The notes below the pieces were generated by a model. It saw only the letters and a list, made by a program, of their open reading frames with translations. It ran no database searches and was not told the DNA's origin. Source: Eutreptiella sp. 'Long Island Sound 2002' (Eukaryota > Euglenozoa > Euglenophyceae > Eutreptiales > Eutreptiaceae). From it: DNA of 64,000 nucleotides. The stretch is from the NCBI GenBank assembly GCA_964036045.1, contig OZ038388.1, positions 8,718,223-8,782,222 on the forward strand. The letters are read 5' to 3'. Each line of letters opens with the position of its first letter. The stretch's first letter is position 1. This document shows, piece by piece, positions 54,856 through 64,000 of the stretch. The translations under genes were made by a program, and so were the position numbers.

Positions 54856-55861
54856 TTCTGGCTGCTGGCACTGTACCTCTTGCAATATGCCCCCCACCTC
54901 TAGTTGCCCTCCCCATGCCTTGCTGCGCCTCCACGCTCCTCGGCTCTAATTTCTTAGCTTCATCGCCATTGTGTCCCAGCAAATCTTGTGCACTGTCTCT
55001 CTCCTCTAACGCCAATGCCTCCTTGCGAATGCGGGCTTTTGAAGTTGGCCGTGCTTTAGGCAGTTTCAGATAGAGGCTCCAGGTTCATCAGTGGCCCAAA
55101 TGCCTTGAGCCCCCAAGGCCGCACAGCTCCTTCTCTTCACTCCAGCTCTTCAGTGGTTCCCATTACTTCCACCAAGGCAACTTTGGCCAGTCTTGTTCTT
55201 GCTTCTTGCTTCTTGGCATTCTACCAAAGGGTCCTGAGTGCAATCGTGGACATCGATCGACTCTTTCGGATCCTTTCAGCCCCCTTTTTCCTGCTGCTCT
55301 TAATTGACCCCGCCAGGGGTAGCAGCGACGCACACACCCCATCTCGGGACCCTTCGTCCCAGGAACTTCCATGTGGTACCAGGTGCGGCATCCAATGAGA
55401 CAAAAGAACGGGCCATAGAGCTTGCCACCAACCTTGTAACCCCAATAAAAACCTCTTGCTTACCTGTATTGGCTTTCCCTTCTTAAACCCACTATGGCTC
55501 GATACCCAGTGCCTTCCTTCCCCACTTCATCACTTCATTCCGCTGGCCTGCCCGAGCGGAGTTGCCAAACAACTGAGGACAGGATCCTGAGCAATTCGTT
55601 AAGATGATAGACACGTCACTGCTGTCCACCTGTCTGCCCTGTCTACTCCAGAAAGGCGCCTAGCTTTATGAAAACAATGTACCTTCATGTGCCGAACGAG
55701 GTGTTTGGCGACCAGTGCACTTCATGCCCTGCTTGGATGACTCCACTGGGTGCGGTGCTGCTTTCCCTCACAAAGTGTGTGTGTCCGCGCGCGCGCGTGT
55801 GTGTGTGGTTTCTCGAGGCTGCTCTCCGGCTGTTCCACATGCGATTTCGCAGGTTCCCTAG

Positions 55862-56919
55862 CCGCTGACTCCACCACTGGCCTCTCCATCTGCTACTTCC
55901 TCCAGAAGTATCCCTCGCTTGCCCACCTGTGCTCGTGCTACGATTACAGCTTGGCCCACGTTGTGTTCTATGACCCGGGCACCCCTCGCAATTCTGTGGT
56001 GGGCTGGGCCGCGTTTAGCCCGGAGGGCCTGGCCTGTGTGTGTGTACGGCGCTCGTACCAGCGCCAAGGTGTGGGCACGCGATTGATCGAGGCCGTCGCT
56101 TCCGTTATCGAAGGCAATATCGCCGTGGCTGGGACTGGCACCGCGGTCCTGCAAGCGCCACGCGGCCACTGGCCTGCTGCACCGTGGGCGGCGGCCATGC
56201 CGTTCTTCGAGAGCGTGGGTTTCAAGTTGTCCGACAGCAGGACCCTGACGCTGGCTCTGGGCCTGCCATCGTCTGCGCCCTGGAAGCACACCACCCCGGC
56301 GCCGCAGCCGTGCCCAAAGCGGCGGCGGCTGCCGGACGGGGTCGTGCGGGGCGCTTGCAAGCACTGCTCAGATGTAGTGATGGATGCGCGGTCCGCGCAG
56401 CTTGGGCTGTGCCCTGCGTGCGCATGCGACCTGCTGGAAGCGTTGCACCGGCAGCTGGACGCCGAAAAAGCGCGCGTGCGGCGGTTGGAGCTGCAGTTGG
56501 AGCAGCTACAGCCCGGTCCCCGGGGCGTGACCACTGGATTGACAGTCGGTCCAATGTCTAATGGCGTGGCCACTGGCTTGACCCCCGGTCCAATGTCTAA
56601 TGGTGTGACCCCAGGTCTACCGAACGGCCCTCTGGGTGTAAGCTCAGGCCTGGCACACGGGCTTCCAGGCCTGCCCATCGGCCTGGGCAACGGTCTTCAG
56701 ACCCCGCACCTGACGGACGGTCCAAGGGTCGTAGCCACAGGCCTTGCGGGTGCGCTATTGAATGACCGGCCCACCACCGGTGACAGGGTGGAGGTCTTCC
56801 CCACGCTTGCCGATCGATTCGACATCCGAGCGGGGGACCGCCAATCGCAAGAGGTGCAGGTCCCCAGGACCCCTGTTTCCTGGGCCTTGTCTGCTGTTGC
56901 AGCTCCGGTCTCTGGCTGA
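55862..56919 (+). CDS. GNAT-type N-acetyltransferase with cysteine cluster and coiled coil (terminal exon)
   Basis: The acceptor is GTTCCCTAG|CCGCTG; the frame runs 352 codons to TGA at 56919. The GNAT fold would transfer acetyl from acetyl-CoA to an amine. VVGWAAFSPEGLACVCVRRS then YQRQGVGTRLIEAVASV is motif A (Q-x-x-G-x-G, the acetyl-CoA pyrophosphate loop), about residues 40-85. MPFFESVGFKLSD is the motif B Y/F-x-x-x-GF element. Next come a basic stretch (PKRRRLPDG), a possible nuclear signal, and CKHCSDVVMDARSAQLGLCP, a CxxC...CxxC zinc-binding candidate. DLLEALHRQLDAEKARVRRL, a coiled coil, leads into GVTTGL/GPMSNGV repeats. Substrate unknown; a protein or histone target is possible given the basic stretch. 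Confidence 0.75.
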
Positions 56920-57853
56920 GTATTGGGGATCTGTCTCGGACTTTCCATCGGCAGCCTGGCTGTTCAGAGATGGCTGCTTCCGGTTTTTCTCCCCTTTGAA
57001 ACGCTGTCGTCCGAGCCCCGTTGCAGTATGCTTCTGGGGAGGTGGGCTTTGGGAGGGGAGGTGCTGGATCAGGCTGAGTTCTGGGGTTGGGGGCCCTGGA
57101 ACAGCAACACCCACAGGACCTGCCACCTCCATTACCATTTCCGTTATGACAGGCGGAAGGGCCTATTTATCAATCGTGCAATCGTGTTCGGACTCTCGAG
57201 ATCCCTCCGTAATGATAGCAAGCGCTTGCGATTCAAAACCAATGTTTGCTATCATTTTACATCCCATGCGAACAGGCTGCGGGCCAAACGAAACCAAACC
57301 AAACCCAACAATGACAGCCCAAACAATATTTTCATGAATCCTCACGCAGAGGGTGCATTTCTTTCGTTGGTCAGTGGATCGGTGTGGAGCCAGTGTCCCT
57401 CGTGATGTGCTTGTATCGGGTGTTGAATTTCTTTACGATTCGTGTTATTCGCCATGATGTTGTGCGGGAGGTTGTGCGACAAGAAGCATGCGTGCTAGTA
57501 TTGTTAGGGCGGCGCTGTAGCTTTCAACCTTTCCTGTGGCAGTGCTGAAGGGAAGGGGCAAAGGGATGCATTTTGGATGTGTGGAGATTACACGTCGTTC
57601 TCTCCAGTCACGAATTTTGTGGGGCAAAGGACCCGGTTTGCTTGCCACCAGAAACCCGTGAACAGCTGCACCTTTTTTCTCGGCAGGTTTCAAAATGTTT
57701 ACATATGCCCGTCTCCACCCATCAACCCATTCATCGGGCAATCGGTGACAATAAACCGATTTTGCACCGCAATGAACCCCTGCCCCGGGGGTTTCCATAC
57801 GCATGTGGATCTAGAGTACAGACTGGGGATCGTAGGACAGCGAGTTGCCAAGC
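56920..57853. other. Downstream of the acetyltransferase gene
   Basis: A hairpin at 57211-57221/57246-57256 (AATGATAGCAA and its inverse). No poly(A) signal could be firmly assigned and no other gene is seen. Confidence 0.4.
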
Positions 57854-58052
57854 CGGGGCTGTCCTTTGGGAACGAGATTTTCCTTTGTTTTCACTGAGGA
57901 CGGCCCGAGGCTGTTGGTGGTTGGATTCGTTTAACCGACAGCAGTTGACACTGAACCGACGGAGGTTGGCGCTTGACCGACGCTTGACCAACCGCAGATA
58001 CTCGTCGGCTGGCGCTCTGCGGAGGTTCGAGTGTACCGGAGGCCGGCTTCTG
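57854..58052. mobile_element. hAT-like left end D, truncated
   Basis: CGGGGCTGTCCTTTGGGAACGAGATTTT resembles the left end of element C, and 57890-58052 matches its interior. The match includes CGGCTGGCGCTCTGCGGAGG and TTCGAGTGTACCGGAGGCC. Similarity stops at about 58052; no right end found. Confidence 0.6.
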
Positions 58053-58904
58053 ACCACTTCCCCAAACGAAGAAACGCAACAGCATTCGTTGGGGCAGAAG
58101 CCAGAGGAGCAGTGCAAATTGCCTTTCTCAAGTCCTGCGCGCCTCGCACGACCATCCACGCTACCGTCCCTCCTCGCCCGTCAAAAGCAAGTACCCCCTG
58201 CCCCCGCCCGTGCCCAGCCTTGCCCCTAAACACGCCCTTTGCACACTCGTGCACACTCCCATTTATCGGGCGGCCAAGTCTGGTCGCGCTCTCGCCGGGG
58301 GTTTCCCAGATGTGCCAATTCAAAGTTGGCCGGACTGATGCTGATGGTTGTCAGAGCACTGCTGGCCGGTGTGGCGGAGGTCCGTTGTGGCTGAGGGATT
58401 CAAAAGTGCTCCAAAAAAACGACTGACCCACACAGTCGGTGGGCAGCCATGTCTGATCCGAGCTTATCAATCCCAAGGTGCCTCTGCCTGCGTTCATGCT
58501 GAGTATCTTTGCAGGTGTTTGCACTTGTGAGCACGGAGGATCTGGCATTTGCACGGCGACCCTTTTGGGTCCACACGCCGAAAGGCGAGCTGCAAAGCCC
58601 TCCCCAAACGAGAACACGTGCTCTTTTGCTGCCCACACACTGCACAGTAAATGTTGTTTTTTGACCCGTCCACGTGCATTCGCATGCTGACCCTTTGGAC
58701 CATTTTACCCACCTTCATGGCTGCTTTTGCTCGACTCTAAACGTGATTTAGTCTACGCCATTCTCACAGCACCATCTTGGGCTGGTGGCCTAGGGAATCT
58801 CTTGAAATCCATCCAGAGTAAACAGCGGTCCTACGCGAGCTACTCCGGCAATTATAATGGGCAGATACTGCTTTTGCTCATGGTTATGGCCCAATACTGC
58901 AAGC
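58053..58904. other. Unassigned DNA
   Basis: No gene or repeat family recognised between the two hAT-like copies. Confidence 0.4.
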
Positions 58905-59117
58905 CAGGGCTGCCCTTAGGAACGAGATATTTCTTTGTCCGGCCCGAGGCTGCTGGTGGATTCGTTGAACCGACGGCAGTTGACACTCAACCGATGGACG
59001 TTGACGCTTAATTGGCGCCGGCTGGCCGATGACCAACCGCAGGTACTCGCCGGCTGGCGCTCTGCGGAGGTTCGAGTGTACCGGAGGCCGGCGGTTTAAG
59101 TCTTCAGGACTGCCCTG
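58905..59117. mobile_element. hAT-like MITE C (213 bp)
   Basis: The left end CAGGGCTGCCCTTAGG and right end AGGACTGCCCTG are inverted. Both flanks carry the 8-bp duplication CTGCAAGC (58897-58904 and 59118-59125). Confidence 0.88.
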
Positions 59118-59125
59118 CTGCAAGC

Positions 59126-59689
59126 ATCCTTTCGATGGTTGTCGCTCTTCGTCTTCTTTGCTGTCATGTGTCATCAAAAGGGTCAAAGGGCTGGAGGCCA
59201 GGCTGCTGCATGTGGTCTTGCGAGGCTATCGATGTAAGGCTTCGCCGTCAAATGCAGGACACTGCAGACAAGTCTGGTGCCTGTGTGGGGTTCTCAGTAC
59301 GACTGACAGCATCGGCAAAAGATGTGGGAGCAGAAATGCTCTGTTTTCCAGTAATACCACCAACCAGACCCAAATCTCTTTTTTGCCTGGAATAATGTGT
59401 TGCCTGAGGGCACATCATCATGCGTACCGCGACCACTTCAGCATGAGGCTTCCGAACATTTTTCGAGAGGCTCCGATCAGAGAATTCGTTAAGCCTGTGT
59501 TACGTCGTGGCAAGTGCGTCTCCTTTGCAACTCTCTAGTGTCCAGTGAACGGGAGGGATTTCCCTGTACGCTCGTATTTTATTAGGGTTGGTCGGCCATG
59601 CCAGAATAACCTTTCCAACGACTCATGTGACCGAACAAACCTTTTGACTGCAAGGGTGCAGCAATGATGACAGTGTTGCCAGATGTGTG
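59126..59689. other. Unassigned DNA
   Basis: Plus-strand frames are open at 59029-59538, but no family is recognised. Confidence 0.35.
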
Positions 59690-59691
59690 TA

Positions 59692-60490
59692 CCCCCCCCC
59701 CCCTTGCGCAAGCACTGCCTTGTCTAAGCACATGAGCCCGTGTTACCGTCGTTTTGATGGAATTTTCTGACCACGGTTTCTATGGTCAGAAATGTAACAT
59801 TATGCGATTGTGCTTCGCTTTTAGAGGGAAAGGTGGGCTTGATCATGCTTGTGGTAGTTCCTCCTGCTCATACCAACATTCTGCTTGCAATTGCAACCCA
59901 ATGATGTCCCTGTTGATGTGATTTTCAGCCATGGCTCATGTTGCTACACCTGGCATGGCTGTTACGTACATCCCGTCCACCGTTGAACATGTCTCCGCAA
60001 CAATGATGAAGTGCAGATTGTGTGGGCCAAAGCGGGCCGTGGGATTTGGGGCCTTGGCCATGTGTTTGAGGGAGGGCAAGCTTTACTTCACCAAAGATAT
60101 TGTTGATGACAGTTTTGTCCCAAGGAATAGGAAGCCTAAACCCATTCCAAAACCTGAAGCCAAGCCTGCCCCAAAGGCTGCCCCAAAGGGCAAGCATGTG
60201 CAATTGTTCAAGATGAAGCGCAAGGTGGGAAAGGGCTTCTATTCCACAGCTCCTGATGGCCCTGATGGGCAGTGAGGACCTCCAGAACTCGCTGAAATTT
60301 GCCTGCACATTGTGTTGTAGTGCCCTGTTGCGACAATTGTGCTTAGGGTGAGGTATGGGCAGGTTTCCGGTGACATACGTTCTTTTGGTACCGCGCGTCG
60401 CGCGCAAGCACTGCCTTGTCTAAGCACATGAGCCCGTGTTACCGTTGTTTTGCTGACTTTCAGCGTGCTTGCGCAAGGGGGGGGGGGGGG
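59692..60490 (+). mobile_element. C-run TIR element E1 (799 bp), TA-flanked
   Basis: The left end is 12 C followed by TTGCGCAAGCA; the right end is TGCTTGCGCAAG followed by 14 G. TA lies on each side (59690-59691 and 60491-60492), the duplication typical of the Tc1/mariner/pogo group. The subterminal block AAGCACTGCCTTGTCTAAGC occurs near both ends in the same orientation (59710 and 60405). It carries the ORF 59931-60275. Confidence 0.8.
59931..60275 (+). CDS. Small ORF of element E1 (KHVQLFK family)
   Basis: 114 residues starting MAHVATPGMAVTYIPSTVEH, with an AG (TTTTCAG|CC) just before the ATG. It contains CRLCGPKRAVGFGALAMCLR (a CxxC near residue 29), a Lys-Pro linker (PKPIPKPEAKPAPKAAPKG) and the C-terminal motif KHVQLFKMKRKVGKGFYS. 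Two neighbours (E2, E3) carry diverged versions of the same linker and C-terminal motif inside the same kind of element. Function unknown; a DNA-binding or accessory transposition protein is a guess from the basic, CxxC-containing make-up. Confidence 0.6.
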   Translation: MAHVATPGMAVTYIPSTVEHVSATMMKCRLCGPKRAVGFGALAMCLREGKLYFTKDIVDDSFVPRNRKPKPIPKPEAKPAPKAAPKGKHVQLFKMKRKVGKGFYSTAPDGPDGQ

Positions 60491-60612
60491 TACACCATCC
60501 AGGTGATATATATGGGTGCGACACTTGCCAATGGACATGTGTACATCCTGTATGCCATCGCACAGCTGTGTTTTGGGTGCTGAATTTGATTGTTCATAGG
60601 TACATTGAAGTA

Positions 60613-61182
60613 CCCCCCCCCCCCCTTGTATAAGCTACGCCCTTGTCCAAGCTACAGTAGGCGTAGGGACCGTAATAATTGTGTACGTAATTTTAGTTGC
60701 GTACAAAATGTAGTGCGGCCACATGAGACATGGGTTTGTAGTCATTACATGGAGCCATGGACACATGCAACATGCCACATGCAAGGCAATTTGATTTCCA
60801 AGAATTTGAAGTTGCCCGAGCCCAAACCAGCCCCTAAGCCTCAGCCAAAGGCATCTTCAAGTGGTGAGCATGTGCAATTGTTCCGCATGGTGTATGATTG
60901 CAAGAAGGGTTTCCAAGCCGAACATTTGTAGGCTTCGCATTCTTCATTGCTTGTGCCAACATGGGTGTGAACCTGAAATTTTCATGTTCCCAAGGCTTCC
61001 TTGCGTTTGCATACACTTGGAATGTGGGCAGAGGTCAAGGTGCACTCATACCATGCGCGCGCACACGTGTGTGTCGGTAGTTGTATGTGTTGCGCGCAAG
61101 CTACGCCCTTGTCCAAGCTACAGTGGGCGTAGGAACCGTAATAATTCCGTACATTGGCGTAGCTTATACAAGGGGGGGGGGG
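60613..61182 (+). mobile_element. C-run TIR element E2 (570 bp), TA-flanked
   Basis: The left end is 14 C followed by TTGTATAAGCTACGCC; the right end is GGCGTAGCTTATACAA followed by 11 G. TA on each side (60611-60612, 61183-61184). The subterminal block AAGCTACGCCCTTGTCCAAGC appears at 60632 and again at 61098. It carries the ORF 60779-60931. Confidence 0.82.
60779..60931 (+). CDS. Small ORF of element E2 (EHVQLFR family), short version
   Basis: 50 residues: MQGNLISKNLKLPEPKPAPK, then GEHVQLFRMVYDCKKGFQAE and HL. The frame is open upstream to 60590, but the CxxC part seen in E1 is absent or lost. The Pro-Lys linker and EHVQLFR...KKGF ending clearly match E1. Confidence 0.5.
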   Translation: MQGNLISKNLKLPEPKPAPKPQPKASSSGEHVQLFRMVYDCKKGFQAEHL

Positions 61183-61184
61183 TA

Positions 61185-62305
61185 CAAGGTTGGATATCAC
61201 AGAATATCTCACCTGTTCTTCTTGCTGCCTAGCCTGTTGTACAGATGTGGTTGGTGGTTTTTCCTGGGTATCCATTCTCGTGGGATTTACTGCATATGCA
61301 CGCAGTGCCCACACAGTGCACACGCAGTGCAGAGACATTGCCTCGCGCAAGAATGGCTTTGCAGAACAGCGGAGAAGCAGAGATCGCTTTACAAGCAGTG
61401 TGCCTGGCGCACTTCTGGCCTCGTCCTCTAACCGTCCTAGACAGACCCCTCTGCCCACAGTAGTCCGCCCCACAGCGTCACGCCAGGTGGTAGTCAACAA
61501 GAGTGTGACGAACGGGAGATTCCAGTAACCCATATTGCGCTGGGAGTTATGGCTGATACAGACCATCAGTATACTGTGCCCTTGGTGCCGCTGGAGGACA
61601 TCCCTCCCCCGCTTTTTCCTCACTCTGAGTCTTCCAGCTGGGAACCACAGATGAACCAAGGGTCAGTCAGGCACTGCTGGAAAGTCCCAGTGTTGGCACG
61701 CAGGGACGGGGGGATCCCCTTCCCCCTTCGAAAACTTTCGCCGTTGCAACACCACACAATGGTGTGCAGCATGCAGCCCATCCACAGGGCAATGCGCAGC
61801 AGGACAGGCCATGGCCAAACAGAACAGGCTTCTGAACAGACCTGAAGTGAGCCAGCAGTGGAGCCTCCAGCTCTGTCGGCGTAGGAGGCGCCCGTCCAAC
61901 GCAACCCATAAGGGGAGCACTGGCAGGACCCAGCACCACCAAGCCCAAGGACTTTGCTGCATAGAATGCTTTCCTTCCTTCCAAGCACAGCGACTCTGCC
62001 TAACCGGCGTTCTTTCTGACCACGCTTTTTCTTTCAGGAATGTGAGATGACGCGGGTGTGCACCCGTCGTAGTGGGCAAGCCGTCCACGACATGCCTGTA
62101 AAAATTATTTCTGCCCGCCGCAACATTTTTCCTTGGTGTGCACCCCATTCCTATCTGTTTTGATGTAATCTAAATCGATGGCTAATGTTGCTGCACCCGG
62201 CATGGCTGTCACCCCATTGCAGGTTACACGTCAGCATGGCCCTTGGCTCAGCATGGGACGTTGAACATGTGATGCTGGGGGTGACGATCATCGTCAGAGT
62301 ATGGC
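61185..62305. other. DNA between elements E2 and E3
   Basis: A plus-strand frame 61549-61845 (MADTDHQYTVPLVPLEDIPP) looks protein-like but is unidentified. At 62178, ATGGCTAATGTTGCTGCACC is a second copy of the E1 ORF start (MANVAAPGMAVT); it is soon interrupted by stops and by element E3. Confidence 0.4.
62178..62270 (+). pseudogene. Fragment of an E1-type ORF start
   Basis: MANVAAPGMAVTPLQVTRQH corresponds to MAHVATPGMAVTYIPSTVEH of E1. The frame ends at a TGA near 62260. It lies just outside E3's left end, so E3 may have inserted next to or into an older relative. Confidence 0.55.
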
Positions 62306-62573
62306 TACCCCCCCTTGCATAGTAATCGCCCTTGCATAGCAATCGGCGGGGCGAGGGAACCCTCACTTTCCGTTTTGCAAATTTGCGCAGACGGTTGGGT
62401 ATTGAGCTTCTCCGGTGCGTTTGCTGGCTGGCCAAGGTGGTGTTACTGGTGCATTGTTGTGTACTTCAGGTTTCTTGCATCCAAGGCACTCCACTGTACC
62501 CTGTTTCAGGCAGAACACTTCAGTTTTCCGTAATTTCAGCCATGGATTAGGCAGAAAGACCAGGTACCACGAG

Positions 62574-62774
62574 ATGGAACAAAAGCTTTGTGCATGGATT
62601 GTAGCACGAAGGAACAAGCGGGTCATCGTGACCAAGAAGATGTGCTTGGCTTTGGCCAGGAAATGGGACAATGCATCAGATACTGAGATTGTGTGGGCAA
62701 AGAGTGCGTGTGGTGTATGGGACTTGCAAATGTTTTGCCAACGGAAAAGTGGACTTCAACCACGATGTTCCTGA
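62574..62774 (+). CDS. CENP-B/Tc5-like helix-turn-helix frame in E3
   Basis: From ATG at 62574: MEQKLCAWIVARRNKRVIVT, then KKMCLALARKWDN. The layout L-x-x-W-I-x-x-R-x-x-x-x-x-V-[ST]-x-x-x-x-x-x-x-A resembles the CENP-B-type HTH found in pogo/Tc5 transposases, which also duplicate TA or TNA. The frame stops at 62774 and overlaps the next frame that encodes RLCG, so a frameshift probably separates two parts of one protein. Confidence 0.4.
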   Translation: MEQKLCAWIVARRNKRVIVTKKMCLALARKWDNASDTEIVWAKSACGVWDLQMFCQRKSGLQPRCS

Positions 62775-63063
62775 GGCTAACTGCTTGCCACAGGGGCTGG
62801 AGCCCCCTGCCAAGCCCCCTGCCGAGCCCCCTGCCGAGCCCCCTGCCAGGCCCCTGCCAAGCCTGCTCCCAAAGCTTCCAAACCTTGTGCCAACCCCTCA
62901 ACCAAGAGTGCAGCCAAACCTGTTGCCCAAGGGGCAGCCAAGCTTGCAGCCCAGCCTGCAGCTGGAGAGCCCATTCCTGTGACCCCTGTTGAGCATGTGC
63001 AGCTCTTCAGAGTCAAATATACCCGCCAGAAAAAGTGGCACACAGAGCCCTGTCTCTCTGAGT
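62671..63063 (+). pseudogene. EHVQLFR-family ORF of E3, frameshifted
   Basis: It starts MHQILRLCGQRVRVVYGTCK, matching CRLCG of E1, then CFANGKVDFNHDVPEA. A Pro-rich linker (PPAEPPAEPPARP) follows. At about 62848 a C run is one base short (CCCC where neighbouring units have CCCCC) and the reading moves to the next frame: AKPAPKASKPCANP, then EPIPVTPVEHVQLFRVKYTR and a stop at 63063. It could be real decay or a homopolymer error. Confidence 0.6.
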
Positions 63064-63267
63064 AAAGCTGAAGATGTATCCCAACAGGCAATTTCTGGCT
63101 CATTTGGTGGTGCATATGCCCTTGTGTGTGCATGTCTTGTTTCGTGTCGCGGGTCGTTTGCATAGTAATCGGGGGGGGGGGGGCGAGGGAACCGTCACTT
63201 GGGGTATGTTCGGGTGCGAGGATAACGTTGCGCGCGGGCGATTACTATGCAAGGGGGAGGGGGGCTA

Positions 63268-64000
63268 AGCACGGGCTGCTCGTCGGACCGTCATTTTCCC
63301 TGTCCAGGGCCATGCCTGTGCGATGGAGCGGTTTGCCAGGTTGGACATGGAGGGCTGGCAGACCAATTTTGGTGGAAGGAACCTCGGGAAAAGCTATCTT
63401 GTTCAATGCGGCCGCCCACCAAGAGCTTGGGGTTTGGGGAGTAGGTACCTCGCCCCCCCTCCAACTTTGGACACTTTGGTGGGTCAGGTGGATGCCGAGA
63501 TGTCTAGAAGAATGCTGAATGCCTGCACCCACCCTTTGCTCAGCAGTACTGGCGCTGAGGTCTGTAACAGCCCATGTTCTGGAACAAAGGCAGTGTGTAC
63601 CAGTCTGAGCACACCTGTGGTGACAACGCCCGGGTTGCAGAGGCACTGCCCAGATGCAGATGCACCAGTGTCTGAAGAAAGGCTGAAACGAAATGAGCCC
63701 GGAAATGTGACTGGTGGACCGCACCCTCAATTGCAGAGCTACACAAGGCAACAGCCAACAACAACTTCGCGACAGGCAATGACACTACAGGGACATGTGA
63801 GGTTTTTATTGCAAACCAGAAGGCGTGGCACTCGATGGGTGCATATGCAAAGGATAGGTGAAGCAGGTAGTGGACAGAGGAGATCCATCGGTTGAGTCTG
63901 GGACACATTGCATTGCATATGTGGGACCCTTGTCTGTACTATATGCGCTACTCTTTGACTCGGGCTGTCGCGCGAGAGCTCACTTTGAATTTGGTGTGCC
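63268..64000. other. Right edge of window
   Basis: A plus-strand frame 63323-63895 (MERFARLDMEGWQTNFGGRN...) is open for 190 codons. The first 40 codons look protein-like, and there is no recognised family. Confidence 0.3.

Larger units (their letters stand above)
52801..55861. other. Putative 3-kb intron of the acetyltransferase gene
   Basis: Contains the 167-bp direct repeats (53472-53638, 54689-54855), a GGC/GCC triplet run (54562-54594) and GT/GCGC alternating DNA (55777-55806). Confidence 0.45.
62308..63264 (+). mobile_element. C-run TIR element E3 (957 bp), TA-flanked
   Basis: The left end is 7 C followed by TTGCATAGTAATCGCC; the right end is GGCGATTACTATGCAA followed by GGGGGAGGGGGG. 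TA at 62306-62307 and 63266-63267, with one extra c at the right junction. CTTGCATAGCAATCGGC is repeated just inside the left end, and TTGCATAGTAATCG recurs at 63157. It carries an HTH-like frame and a frameshifted EHVQLFR ORF. Confidence 0.75.

Overview
This window is eukaryotic nuclear DNA. It holds coding exons with clean GT-AG introns, long introns filled with transposons, microsatellites and foldback repeats, and a 200-base run of N at 28343-28542. Coding exons are GC-rich with mixed-size introns. No organelle, rRNA, tRNA or prokaryotic operon features were recognised. I cannot name the organism. A microalga or other protist with a repeat-rich genome is my best guess, by inference only.

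Region 1 (41265 down to 1, minus strand) is dominated by one very large gene that no single open reading frame shows. I pieced it together from about 25 exons. It starts with a signal-peptide exon (41211-41265) and runs off the left edge at base 1. Nearly every splice junction found agrees in reading phase. The product is a secreted or surface protein of at least about 1,570 residues made of about 12 tandem cadherin-like (tandem-95/VCBS-type) beta-sandwich repeats. Each repeat reads roughly VNDxP - E-D-T - DPDG - HGxL - LxYxP - F-x-G-x-D - V-x-D-x-G. The exon that completes repeat 7 is tentative, and one exon runs into the N gap.

The introns of that gene carry most of the mobile DNA. There is a hAT-like family with CAGGG ends and 8-bp target duplications (1994-2300, 2695-4444, 7940-8574; another copy at 58905-59117). 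A 5'-truncated LINE with RNase H and a CCHC knuckle (21573-24557) is embedded in a (TTGTG)n microsatellite. Three elements with ACCGAGCTGG inverted ends are present (13771, 14931, 29310). There is also a 1-kb palindrome of 11-bp repeats (11520-12560) and several foldback hairpins.

Region 2 (41.3-52.4 kb) is gene-poor. It has a 1.18-kb element with CTACACCCCTCTCCC ends and TAAT duplications (43062-44239), a decayed multi-frame coding region (46.9-48.2 kb) and an unidentified 360-residue ORF (48219-49301).

Region 3 (52.4-57 kb, plus strand) holds the 3' end of a second gene. Two phase-compatible exons encode a GNAT-type N-acetyltransferase domain, a CxxC-CxxC cysteine cluster, a coiled coil and a Gly-rich repeat tail.

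Region 4 (59.7-63.3 kb) holds what I consider the most novel system. Three neighbouring elements are each flanked by TA. Each begins and ends with a C/G homopolymer followed by a related but diverged inverted repeat. Each carries a paralogous small ORF sharing the C-terminal motif EHVQLFR/KHVQLFK. The third also contains a CENP-B/Tc5-like helix-turn-helix in another frame.
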